13,757 bases of DNA, taken from NCBI GenBank assembly GCA_030834765.1, contig JAUQXG010000338.1, positions 1-13,757 on the forward strand. The letters run 5' to 3'. This stretch comes from Lutispora sp. Lineage in GTDB: Bacteria; Bacillota; Clostridia; Lutisporales; Lutisporaceae. How positions within the stretch are numbered: the first letter of the stretch is position 1; the number at the start of each line of letters is the position of its first letter. The position numbers were made by a program, and so were the translations under genes. Shown here piece by piece: positions 1 to 7,000 of this stretch. The notes below the pieces were generated by a model. It ran no database searches and was not told the DNA's origin. It saw nothing but the letters and a program-made list of their open reading frames with translations.

Positions 1-339
1 TTGAATATGGGGTTTTTGCTAGAAACATCCCAAAAGGATAGGCTCAATATTTTATATGATATTTGGACGTTGAAAGAAAGCTATATAAAAGCAATTGGGA
101 AGGGCGTATCTATTTCTTTAGACTCATTTACAGTAGAAGTCATAAATTCTGATGGTATCAAACTTTATCCACAGAATATCTTTGATGAATACTATTTCAG
201 GCATTATTGTATTGATAAAAATTATAAGATTTCTGTTTGTACTAAAGTCGATACATTTCCAAAGGATTTCTGCATGCTTGAAAGTAGTAAGGTTTTTGAA
301 AGTGCAATAAAAAATATGCTAATTGATGGAGGTCATTAG
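1..339 (+). CDS. Sfp-type 4'-phosphopantetheinyl transferase, C-terminal half (cut by window edge)
   Basis: Transfers the phosphopantetheine arm of CoA to a serine on carrier-protein domains of peptide, polyketide or siderophore synthases, in the cytoplasm. The visible 112 residues hold the family signature WTLKESYIKAIGKG at about residues 22-35, corresponding to the W-x-x-K-E-(A/S)-x-x-K helix of Sfp. The following stretch (SISLDSFTVEV, later YKISVC and FPKDF) also parallels the Sfp C-terminal half from memory of that sequence. Full-length relatives have about 220-240 residues, so the N-terminal half, including the first metal-binding motif, lies before base 1. The TTG at base 1 is only where the window begins, not a convincing start. 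The stop is 5 nt from the thioesterase start, and the ribosome binding site of that gene lies inside this one, so the two are probably co-transcribed. Family assignment is firm; the carrier-protein target is unknown. Confidence 0.88.
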   Translation: MNMGFLLETSQKDRLNILYDIWTLKESYIKAIGKGVSISLDSFTVEVINSDGIKLYPQNIFDEYYFRHYCIDKNYKISVCTKVDTFPKDFCMLESSKVFESAIKNMLIDGGH

Positions 340-344
340 AGATT

Positions 345-1046
345 ATGAAGAAAACTAAATTGATTTGCATACCCTATGCTGGTGGTTCATCGGCTTTTTT
401 CTCAAACTGGAGAAAGTTTATGGATGATTCTATAGATATATGTGCCGTTGAATTGGCGGGCAGGGGGAGGCGCTATAATGAACCGCTTTATGATAATCTT
501 AATGAAGCGGTAGATGATATATACAGTATGATTAAAAATGAACTGGACTGCTATCCTTATGCATTATTTGGTCACAGTATGGGAAGCATTATTGCCTATG
601 AATTATGTCATAAAATTCGAGATTTGGGTTATCAGAATCCTACTCATGTATTTTTATCAGGGCATAGCGCTCCAAATATGAAAAAAGATAAAACAATTGT
701 TTATAAACTCCCCGATGTTGACTTTAAGAAGGAGATAATAAAATTGGGTGGGACTCCTGCTGAAGTTTTAGAAAATAAAGAATTACTGGATATTCTTTTA
801 CCTATGCTAAGGTCGGATTTTAAAATAATAGAGACTTATGAATATGTGAAGAAAGATAAAAAGATGGATTGTGATATTACGGTTTTTGCAGGTAAAGAAG
901 ATGATTTCATGCTAAATGAAATATTGGAGTGGAAGAATCATACAAATAAAAAATGTAAGGTTCATATGTATGAAGGCGGACATTTTTTTATAAATGAATA
1001 TCTGGACAGTATTGTAAATATTATAAATGGAACATTGCTGATTTAG
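345..1046 (+). CDS. Type II thioesterase (alpha/beta hydrolase, GrsT/SrfTE-II class)
   Basis: An external thioesterase that removes misprimed or stalled acyl groups from carrier domains of nonribosomal peptide or polyketide synthases. The 233 residues match the family's usual length. Visible landmarks are the N-terminal IPYAGGSSAFFSNW (oxyanion side), ELAGRGRR at about 36-43, the nucleophile elbow GHSMG with Ser78, an acidic pair D186/D187 in AGKEDDF that should supply the catalytic Asp, and GGHFF with His213. All triad positions appear intact. The ATG at 345 is preceded by GGAGGT at 328-333, 11 nt upstream and inside the phosphopantetheinyl transferase gene, which suggests translational coupling. 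No signal peptide is seen, as expected for a cytosolic editing enzyme. Its pairing with an Sfp-type transferase strongly implies a peptide synthetase cluster upstream. A generic alpha/beta hydrolase is much less likely. Confidence 0.9.
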   Translation: MKKTKLICIPYAGGSSAFFSNWRKFMDDSIDICAVELAGRGRRYNEPLYDNLNEAVDDIYSMIKNELDCYPYALFGHSMGSIIAYELCHKIRDLGYQNPTHVFLSGHSAPNMKKDKTIVYKLPDVDFKKEIIKLGGTPAEVLENKELLDILLPMLRSDFKIIETYEYVKKDKKMDCDITVFAGKEDDFMLNEILEWKNHTNKKCKVHMYEGGHFFINEYLDSIVNIINGTLLI

Positions 1047-1075
1047 TTGAACCATATAGTTTCGTATTGTTTAAT
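1047..1075 (+). promoter_or_regulatory. Candidate sigma-A-type promoter for the serine peptidase gene
   Basis: TTGAAC at 1047-1052 (4 of 6 to TTGACA), a 17-nt spacer, and TTTAAT at 1070-1075 (5 of 6 to TATAAT), in the 61-nt gap directly after the thioesterase stop. A start near 1082 would leave a short leader before the GAAAGG ribosome binding site at 1093-1098. In AT-rich DNA such matches arise by chance, and the gene could equally be read through from upstream. Confidence 0.3.
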
Positions 1076-1107
1076 ATATATATATTAGCAAAGAAAGGTA
1101 TTGGGAT

Positions 1108-2547
1108 ATGAATGCATTATTTCAAAACAAATTAAATATTTTGTTATATATTTTAATTCCTTTTGTTCTACTAATTATTATGGTATATACAGCTATTAAT
1201 AAAGCAGTATTATCAAAAAAAGAACCGAAGGATATTGAAAGTGATTTTAATTATGGTATTGAAAAGCTATTAAGAAGATATGGAGTACCAGGAGCTGCTG
1301 TAGCAATCATCCGTGAAAGCAAAGTTGTATGTCTGAAATGCTATGGATTTTCTGATAAAAGAAAAAAGATGGCCGTAGATGAAAATACAGTTTTTCAGGC
1401 TGCATCTATATCAAAATCGTTAACTGCATGGGGAGTTATGAAGCTTTGGGAAAAGGGATTAATTGATTTGGATGCTCCTGTGGAAAAATATTTGACTCGT
1501 TGGCAGCTTGATGGTTCGAAATTCGACTCAAATGGTATTACTATAAGAAGAATACTAAGTCATACAGCAGGACTATCAATACATGGCTATGCAGGCTATT
1601 CACCTCATAAAAGACTGCCAACTATAGAGCAGTCTTTATCAGGTATGGGTATTTTTGCTGGAAAACTAAAAATAATAATACAACCAGGCAAAAAATATAA
1701 GTACTCAGGAGGTGGTTTTACACTTTTGCAGCTTTTAATTGAAGAAATAACGGGAATAACTTTTGAAAAATATATGGAGAAGGAAATATTAAAGCCATTA
1801 GGCATGAACGAAAGTTTTTATGTTTTAAAAGAGGAGCAAAAGCGTAAAATGGCAAAAGCCTATGATGTACTAGGAAATGAGATGCCAAATTATATTTTTA
1901 TTGAGCAAGCTGCTGCAGGTTTGTATACAACTTTGGAGGATATGACAAAATTTATACAGGCAAATTTAACAATGGATAATAATGTGTTATCTTTAAGTAC
2001 CAGAAATACAATGTTTAATTCAGTAACGGACGGATATGGACTAGGCTATGCTACAGATAAGCTTTCAAATGGAGATAAAGTTGTATCTCATTCAGGCGTA
2101 AATAGAGGCTGGCGCGCACACTTTGCTATTTTACCGGAGAAGAAAGATGGTATTGTTATACTCACAAATAGCGATAACGGATATAATATTATTTTTGATA
2201 TTATGAATGTATGGATAGAGTGGAAGACAGGGGAGAAATTACCTGCTTTTGCTTATATGCAAGTAAGGAGAAGTTTAACATTATCTATTGCAGCTACATT
2301 AATTATATGCGCAATAATATATTCTGGGGTTTTATTAGTGAACATGTTAAATGGCGAATATTTAGCACCAATAACCATAGGCATTCCTTTCGTGTTGATA
2401 ATTTTAGCTTTGTGGTGGGGTGCATTTTACGGAAAAATAATAAAAGGATGGTATATAGCACAATTTATGCCATCAGGCTTTAGCTGGATTTCTTTCGCAT
2501 TTACAATATGGTGTTTAGTAATAGTGTTGCAAAATATATTTTTATAA
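1108..2547 (+). CDS. Membrane-anchored S12 serine peptidase, ClbP-like layout (candidate prodrug-activating peptidase)
   Basis: A class C beta-lactamase/PBP4*-fold serine hydrolase of 479 residues. Residues about 11-30 form a hydrophobic signal/anchor helix. The catalytic domain shows SISK with Ser100 and Lys103, an SHTAGLS segment at 151-157, YSG with Tyr199, and HSG at 328-330, so the S-x-x-K and Tyr catalytic set is complete. The C-terminus adds three hydrophobic helices at about 390-412, 419-441 and 457-478. This extracytoplasmic S12 domain plus three C-terminal helices is the known arrangement of ClbP, and related enzymes (ZmaM, XcnG) remove an N-acyl-D-amino acid leader from nonribosomal peptide prodrugs. 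Its position after the transferase and thioesterase makes that role plausible here, but it is inference. Alternatives are a self-protection hydrolase or a cell-wall DD-peptidase. The start is supported by GAAAGG at 1093-1098, 9 nt upstream. Confidence 0.85.
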   Translation: MNALFQNKLNILLYILIPFVLLIIMVYTAINKAVLSKKEPKDIESDFNYGIEKLLRRYGVPGAAVAIIRESKVVCLKCYGFSDKRKKMAVDENTVFQAASISKSLTAWGVMKLWEKGLIDLDAPVEKYLTRWQLDGSKFDSNGITIRRILSHTAGLSIHGYAGYSPHKRLPTIEQSLSGMGIFAGKLKIIIQPGKKYKYSGGGFTLLQLLIEEITGITFEKYMEKEILKPLGMNESFYVLKEEQKRKMAKAYDVLGNEMPNYIFIEQAAAGLYTTLEDMTKFIQANLTMDNNVLSLSTRNTMFNSVTDGYGLGYATDKLSNGDKVVSHSGVNRGWRAHFAILPEKKDGIVILTNSDNGYNIIFDIMNVWIEWKTGEKLPAFAYMQVRRSLTLSIAATLIICAIIYSGVLLVNMLNGEYLAPITIGIPFVLIILALWWGAFYGKIIKGWYIAQFMPSGFSWISFAFTIWCLVIVLQNIFL

Positions 2548-2589
2548 CTGTATCCTATATGAAATTTGCTGTTTTAAGGCTTTCAGAAA

Positions 2590-2727
2590 GAACAACTTAC
2601 GAACAATGATAGAGGTGTTATTTCAATATGAAGCTTATTAAGGGAAAGAGAAGTAGTCCACTTCCAAAGATTTGGAGAAATACTAAGACTCGTTCAAGAG
2701 TATCTTGATAGAAAGAAATGTTATTAA
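2590..2727 (+). pseudogene. C-terminal remnant of a CotJC/manganese-catalase-type spore coat gene
   Basis: In the frame whose codons begin at 2590, the DNA reads EQLTNNDRGVISI, then an in-frame TGA at 2629-2631, then SLLREREVVHFQRFGE and LRLVQEYLDRKKCY before TAA at 2725-2727. From memory this closely resembles the C-terminus of CotJC (an L-R-E-R-E-(I/V)-V-H-x-Q-R-F core ending in D-R-K-K) and related clostridial manganese catalases. There is no upstream coding continuation in this frame: a TAA lies at 2575-2577. Only about 45 of the family's roughly 190 residues survive, and the TGA falls where a leucine is expected. It is therefore a dead fragment, probably left when the neighbouring DNA was rearranged. 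The assignment rests on pattern memory, without an alignment. Confidence 0.65.
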
Positions 2728-2734
2728 ACAAATA

Positions 2735-2775
2735 AGGGGCAGTGTCTTTAAGTAAAATTTGAAGGCACTGCCCCT
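2735..2775 (+). terminator. GC-rich hairpin, probable terminator behind the coat-gene remnant
   Basis: Arms 2735-2749 and 2761-2775 pair over 15 bp (AGGGGCAGTG with CACTGCCCCT, extended inward with two G-U pairs) around an 11-nt loop. It begins 8 nt after the stop of the cotJC-like remnant and is far richer in GC than the DNA around it. The following TACTTTAT is a poor U-tract, so termination may be weak. The hairpin could instead be a small mobile-repeat relic, but I see no second copy in the window. Confidence 0.55.
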
Positions 2776-2812
2776 ACTTTATGAATTATAATTCCGTATC
2801 AGTTGCATAGAA

Positions 2813-2831
2813 AAAAATGGCGAAAAATGGC
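2813..2831. repeat. Short tandem repeat AAAAATGGC containing a Spo0A-box-like 7-mer
   Basis: AAAAATGGC occurs at 2813-2821 and 2823-2831, a 10-bp period that would put both copies on the same DNA face. The junction reads TGGCGAA (2818-2824), which fits the Spo0A box pattern TGNCGAA. It lies in the gap between the coat-gene remnant and the recombinase. A 7-mer match is weak evidence for a regulator site. Confidence 0.25.
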
Positions 2832-2901
2832 ATAACTTGCTATCGATTTACCTAAAATATTACAGGATAAAACAATACATCTGTAGAAATAATGAAATTA
2901 G

Positions 2902-2930
2902 TTAAGAAGTTCCATAAAATCCTTTATGAT
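2902..2930 (+). promoter_or_regulatory. Candidate promoter for the tyrosine recombinase
   Basis: TTAAGA at 2902-2907 (4 of 6 to the -35 consensus), a 17-nt spacer, and TATGAT at 2925-2930 (5 of 6 to TATAAT). A start near 2937 would give a leader of about 34 nt to the ATG at 2971. The -10 element sits inside the left arm of the inverted repeat at 2921-2959, so a protein bound there could block transcription. Confidence 0.35.
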
Positions 2931-2959
2931 ATGAGTATGAAATAAAATATCATAAAAGG
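2921..2959. repeat. Inverted repeat between the promoter and ribosome binding site of the recombinase gene
   Basis: TTTATGATAT (2923-2932) is the exact reverse complement of ATATCATAAA (2947-2956), with a 14-nt spacer. Allowing one bulged A, the arms extend by two further pairs (CC 2921-2922 with GG 2958-2959). The left arm covers the candidate -10 box and the right arm runs into the Shine-Dalgarno AAAGGGG (2955-2961). It could be an operator, or an RNA hairpin masking the ribosome binding site if transcription starts further upstream. Confidence 0.45.
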
Positions 2960-2961
2960 GG
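2955..2961 (+). promoter_or_regulatory. Ribosome binding site deciding the recombinase start
   Basis: AAAGGGG lies 3 nt before an ATG at 2965 and 9 nt before an in-frame ATG at 2971. The second spacing is the normal one, so 2971 is preferred. Confidence 0.5.
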
Positions 2962-2970
2962 TAGATGAAT

Positions 2971-3990
2971 ATGGAAAAATATATTGCAGAGTTCAACTAT
3001 TTTTTAGACACAGAAAAGAACTATTCCAAAAAAACAATCAAGACATACAATAATAAATTAAAGCTTTTCTTTGACTACCTAGAAATGAATGAAAGCCTGA
3101 AAAAACCTTCCTTTGAACAAATTAGCAGTGAGCATGTCAAGAGATACCTGACATACCTCAAAAACCAATTAGGAAATAAACCTAATACAATTAATCTCAA
3201 GATATCTATATTAAAAAGCTTCTATAAATTTCTCATGGATAAAAGATATATAACATATGAAAAAAATATCACGAATGAAATCAAGCAACAAAAGGTATCT
3301 AAAATCCTACCTATGTATTTAACTGCTGATGAAGCAGAAAACTTTTTGTTTGGCATAAAACTGATATCTAAAAATGCAGCGAGAGACTATGCAATGTTCA
3401 GCCTGTTTCTTCTCACCGGAGCCAGACTTTCAGAGGTCACAAATACAGATATAGACCAAATTAACTTTGCCGAAAGGACAATAACCTTCATGGGAAAAGG
3501 AAGCAAAGAAAGAACTGTACCACTGGTAAATAGAGCTTATGAAGCAGTGTTAAACTATCTATCCACAGAAAAACATTACATAAAAAGACAAATAAAAGAT
3601 AAAGAAATAGAATTTGAAGACAGAACACAAAGAGGAAGAATACCTGCCACAAAAACAAATAGAGTCTTCTTAAACAAATATGGTAAACCAATAAGCGAAA
3701 GAGGCATACAAGATATATTTAAAAGACTATCCCAAGAAATCGGTATATATAGAAAAGGGCTGTCAGTACATAAACTAAGACATACATGCCTTACACTGCT
3801 GCATAAAAGCGGAGTGGACATCCTAGTGCTTCAAAAAATTGCAGGTCATGAGAATATAAAAACAACACAGATATATACCCATGTAGATTACAAGGAATTA
3901 CATAAACATATGGAGCTGCACCCCTTGAATAATAAGAGCTATGACAACTTGCTAATCCAGAAAATAAAAGCAAAATTGATAGAAAGGTAA
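2971..3990 (+). CDS. Tyrosine recombinase / integrase (XerC/XerD-like)
   Basis: A 339-residue site-specific recombinase that cuts and rejoins DNA through a phosphotyrosine. The N-terminal SAM-like core-binding domain covers about residues 3-92 (YSKKTIKTYNNKL, then TINLKISILKSFYKFL). The catalytic domain shows TGARLSE with Arg152, MGKGSKERTVPL with Lys176, the box HKLRH with His267 and Arg270, AGHENI with His293, and the nucleophile Tyr302 in IYTHV. All catalytic residues are present, so it is probably active. Residues about 200-230 form a Lys/Arg/Glu-rich insertion between the beta-hairpin and the C-terminal boxes, longer than in XerC/D. It lies alone between a dead coat-gene fragment and the FN3 gene, followed by a palindrome at 4006-4034. 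This placement suggests it mobilises or rearranges the neighbouring DNA rather than resolving chromosome dimers. An alternative ATG at 2965 is less well spaced from the ribosome binding site. Confidence 0.9.
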   Translation: MEKYIAEFNYFLDTEKNYSKKTIKTYNNKLKLFFDYLEMNESLKKPSFEQISSEHVKRYLTYLKNQLGNKPNTINLKISILKSFYKFLMDKRYITYEKNITNEIKQQKVSKILPMYLTADEAENFLFGIKLISKNAARDYAMFSLFLLTGARLSEVTNTDIDQINFAERTITFMGKGSKERTVPLVNRAYEAVLNYLSTEKHYIKRQIKDKEIEFEDRTQRGRIPATKTNRVFLNKYGKPISERGIQDIFKRLSQEIGIYRKGLSVHKLRHTCLTLLHKSGVDILVLQKIAGHENIKTTQIYTHVDYKELHKHMELHPLNNKSYDNLLIQKIKAKLIER

Positions 3991-4005
3991 CTGGAAAAAA
4001 TGAAG

Positions 4006-4034
4006 TAATTGCATAATTTATAATTATGCAATTA
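4006..4034. repeat. 29-bp AT-rich palindrome, candidate recombinase core site
   Basis: Arms 4006-4018 (TAATTGCATAATT) and 4022-4034 are perfect 13-bp inverted repeats around TAT. Read as 11-bp arms with a 7-bp centre (TTTATAA, 4017-4023), it has the geometry of a tyrosine-recombinase core site. It sits 16 nt after the recombinase stop and 5 nt before the ATG at 4040. It is followed by an A-run rather than a T-run, so it is not a normal terminator for the recombinase gene. The centre also contains a perfect TATAAT (4019-4024), but no good -35 element is visible. Confidence 0.6.
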
Positions 4035-4039
4035 AAAAA

Positions 4040-7000
4040 ATGCAAAAACCTACGGATAATGTCCATTTCATGACAGGAAATGAGGTTTGGGGAGATGATA
4101 ATTGGACATATCTAGGGGCAGGAGATATACTTTCAACACATTTTGCTGAGCACCAGAGGTATTGGCGCATACTTATGGATGCTACTACTATACAAATAAG
4201 GTATATGGAAACAGTTTATAGTGAAGCTAAGGATAGAGATATTGTATATCAAGATATACTCTATAAGTCTTGGCCTCTGACAATGAAGAATCAAATAAAA
4301 CTTAGAGTGACTCTAAGCAATATAAGCATGGGTTTGAATGCAGACCCGCAAAGTAGTGTTTCATGGCACATTGGAAACTTGTCATGGGCAAGCACCTATA
4401 TGGGCAATAATCCACCACCAACTACTCCACAGATAATAAAATTAAAAGACTATACTGCAACCACTTTCATATCTGTATACGCGGGGTGGAGTTCATCTGG
4501 CTCCGCAATTGCAACCATAGAATATACTGAAAATAGTGCACCAAACCTAGTCCTAACCACACCTACGCAAAATGGGACATTTTCCGAAGCAGACACAAGT
4601 TTCATCCCTAAAATCACCGTATCAGACCCAGATAACAACAACTTAACCTGCAAATACTACATAGACAGCGAAACAACACCAAGAGATACTAAGACAGCTA
4701 CAAGCACTGTAACAGCAAAGGTGGTGAGTTTCAATGCCCTTAATATGAGTACCCTAACAGATGGAAACCATACTATGAAATTTGAAGTAAGCGATGGCAT
4801 AGCACCAGCTGTGACACAAACCGTCACCTTTAAAATAGATAAGACAGCCCCTGTACTAGGCACAGTCACCTTTACATCTACCACATCAGACATCACCATG
4901 ACAGGCTCAGCAACAGATGCCATAGCAGGCATGGACCCCTATCCATACAGATATACCGTAACCACAAAGCCTGCAACCGCATGGTTTACAGCAACCACCT
5001 ATACACAAACAGGACTGCTCCCAAACACCCAATACACAGCAACCTTTGAAGCGAGAGATACAAAGGCACATACAGCAACAAGAACACAAAACCTATACAC
5101 AAAGGCTCAAGTACCTGCTACAGTCACCGTAAACAACCCAACCTCCTATACACTAGATGTAACAATCACCGATGGCAATCCAGCCACCACACAATACCAA
5201 ATCAGCTTAAACAACAATACAAAATATGTAACACCAGAAGGCGCATTGACAACATCCCCTGTATGGATCACCCCTACAAACAAAAAGATAACCGTAAAAG
5301 GATTAAACCCAAGTACAGCATATACCTTCCAAGCCAAAGCTAAAAACGGAGACAATACAGAGACCCTCCAAAGCTCCGCAGTAAGCGGCACAACCCTAAT
5401 CGCGCCACCTGTAGCACCAGCCAACATCATCGCAACAGCAACAGACAAAACCATAACCGTATCATGGGATGGCGCAGCTACCGCAACCGCCTATGATATA
5501 GAAGCAGATGGAGTTATCATTGATAGAGGGACAAGCACCACTTATACCCATATCAACCTCTATCCAGGAACACCACATACCTACAGAGTAAGAGGAAAAA
5601 ATGCAGGAGGACCAGGAAACTTCAGTACACAGATATCAAAATCAACACTGCCGACCAAGCCAGAGATTCCAGCCAATCTAAAAGCAATGCCACAAAGCAC
5701 AATCGTAACCATAACCTGGAACAATGTGCCAGGGGCAACAGGCTATGATATAGAAGTAGACGGCGTACAAGTAAACAACGGACCCAATACAAACTACATA
5801 CACCAAAGCCTAACACCCGGAACAAACCATACCTATCGAGTGAGAAGCGTAAACGCAGGAGATAAAAGCGAATGGAGCAGTCCAGTCACCACAACTACAC
5901 TGGTAGACTCAACACCAGTACCTGTAAACCTAAAAGCAGTACCATCCTACAATCAGATCAACGTAACCTGGAAACCCGTAGACGGAGCCACAGGCTATGA
6001 AATAGAAATAGACGGCATCAGAATCGATAACGGTACAAATACAGCATATACCCATAAAAACCTCCTACCCGATACCCAGCATATGTATCGAGTCCGAGCA
6101 AAGAAAAACTCCATCATATCAGATTGGAGCGCAGCAGTGGTACAGACCACACTCATAGAAGCCTTTGGCACTCCTATGAACTTTAAAGCCGAACCACAAG
6201 ATACCTTTGTCATACTAACCTGGGATATGGTTGCTGATGTGGAAAGCTATGAAATAGAAATAGACGGACAAACCATAGACACTGGAATAGAGACAACCTC
6301 CATACACGAAGGACTGACACCAGGATCAGACCACAGCTATAGAATTAGAGCAAAGAGCGAAACTACAATAAGCGATTGGAGCGAAGCATTACAAATAACA
6401 ACCTATACCCTTCCAAGCCCAAATAACTTTAGTGCAATGACAACAGAAAACTCTATGAAAATGGTTTGGGAAGAAGTATACGAAGCCACATCCTACGACC
6501 TGGAATTTGACGGATCAATCCTATCACACATAAATACTACAGAATACGAGACAACAGGACTTCTGCCAAATACAAAACATACCATGAGAGTAAGAGCCAT
6601 TGGACAAAACGGCTCCAGCAACTGGAGCGAGAAACTTACCAAGTCAACACAATTTAACGGATTCAACATACCCTACGTATCAGGACTTACAAGAAAAACA
6701 TCCGTGTACATCATGTGGAATGCCATGGATGATGCAATAGCCTATGATGTGGAAATAGATGGACAAATAAACGAAGATATAACAGACACAAACTACCTTC
6801 ACAGCGCCCTAACCCAAGGCACAGAACATACCTACAGAGTCAGAGCAAAATATGAAACAAAAACAGGCGACTGGAGCAACATCTTTAAAGTATCCACCTT
6901 ATCAGAAAGCCCTCAGCTTCCAACAAATGTAGCAGCATCCTCCACAACCAGCTCCATACTGGTATCATGGGACCAAGTCAGCGGAGCAGAAGGCTATGAA

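Noticed and set aside
2211..2483. 90-codon plus-strand ORF in another frame
   Set aside because: It overlaps the C-terminal membrane helices of the serine peptidase, which explain the DNA better.
2628..2708. 26-codon ORF (MKLIKGKRSS...) with a GAGGTG upstream
   Set aside because: The overlapping +1 frame reads as a convincing manganese-catalase tail, so this basic peptide is an out-of-frame shadow of that remnant.
2735..2775. Insertion-sequence end or mobile miniature element
   Set aside because: The hairpin looks like an element end, but there is no second copy, target duplication or transposase in the window. A terminator after the coat-gene remnant is simpler.
4006..4034. Palindrome as an intrinsic terminator of the recombinase gene
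   Set aside because: The stem is AT-rich, has a 3-nt loop, and is followed by A residues instead of a U-tract. The minus strand also lacks a T-run on the correct side.
5146..5454. 102-codon antisense ORF opposite the FN3 protein
   Set aside because: The plus-strand frame encodes clear FN3-type domains. The antisense translation is Val/Ala-rich with no recognisable motif.
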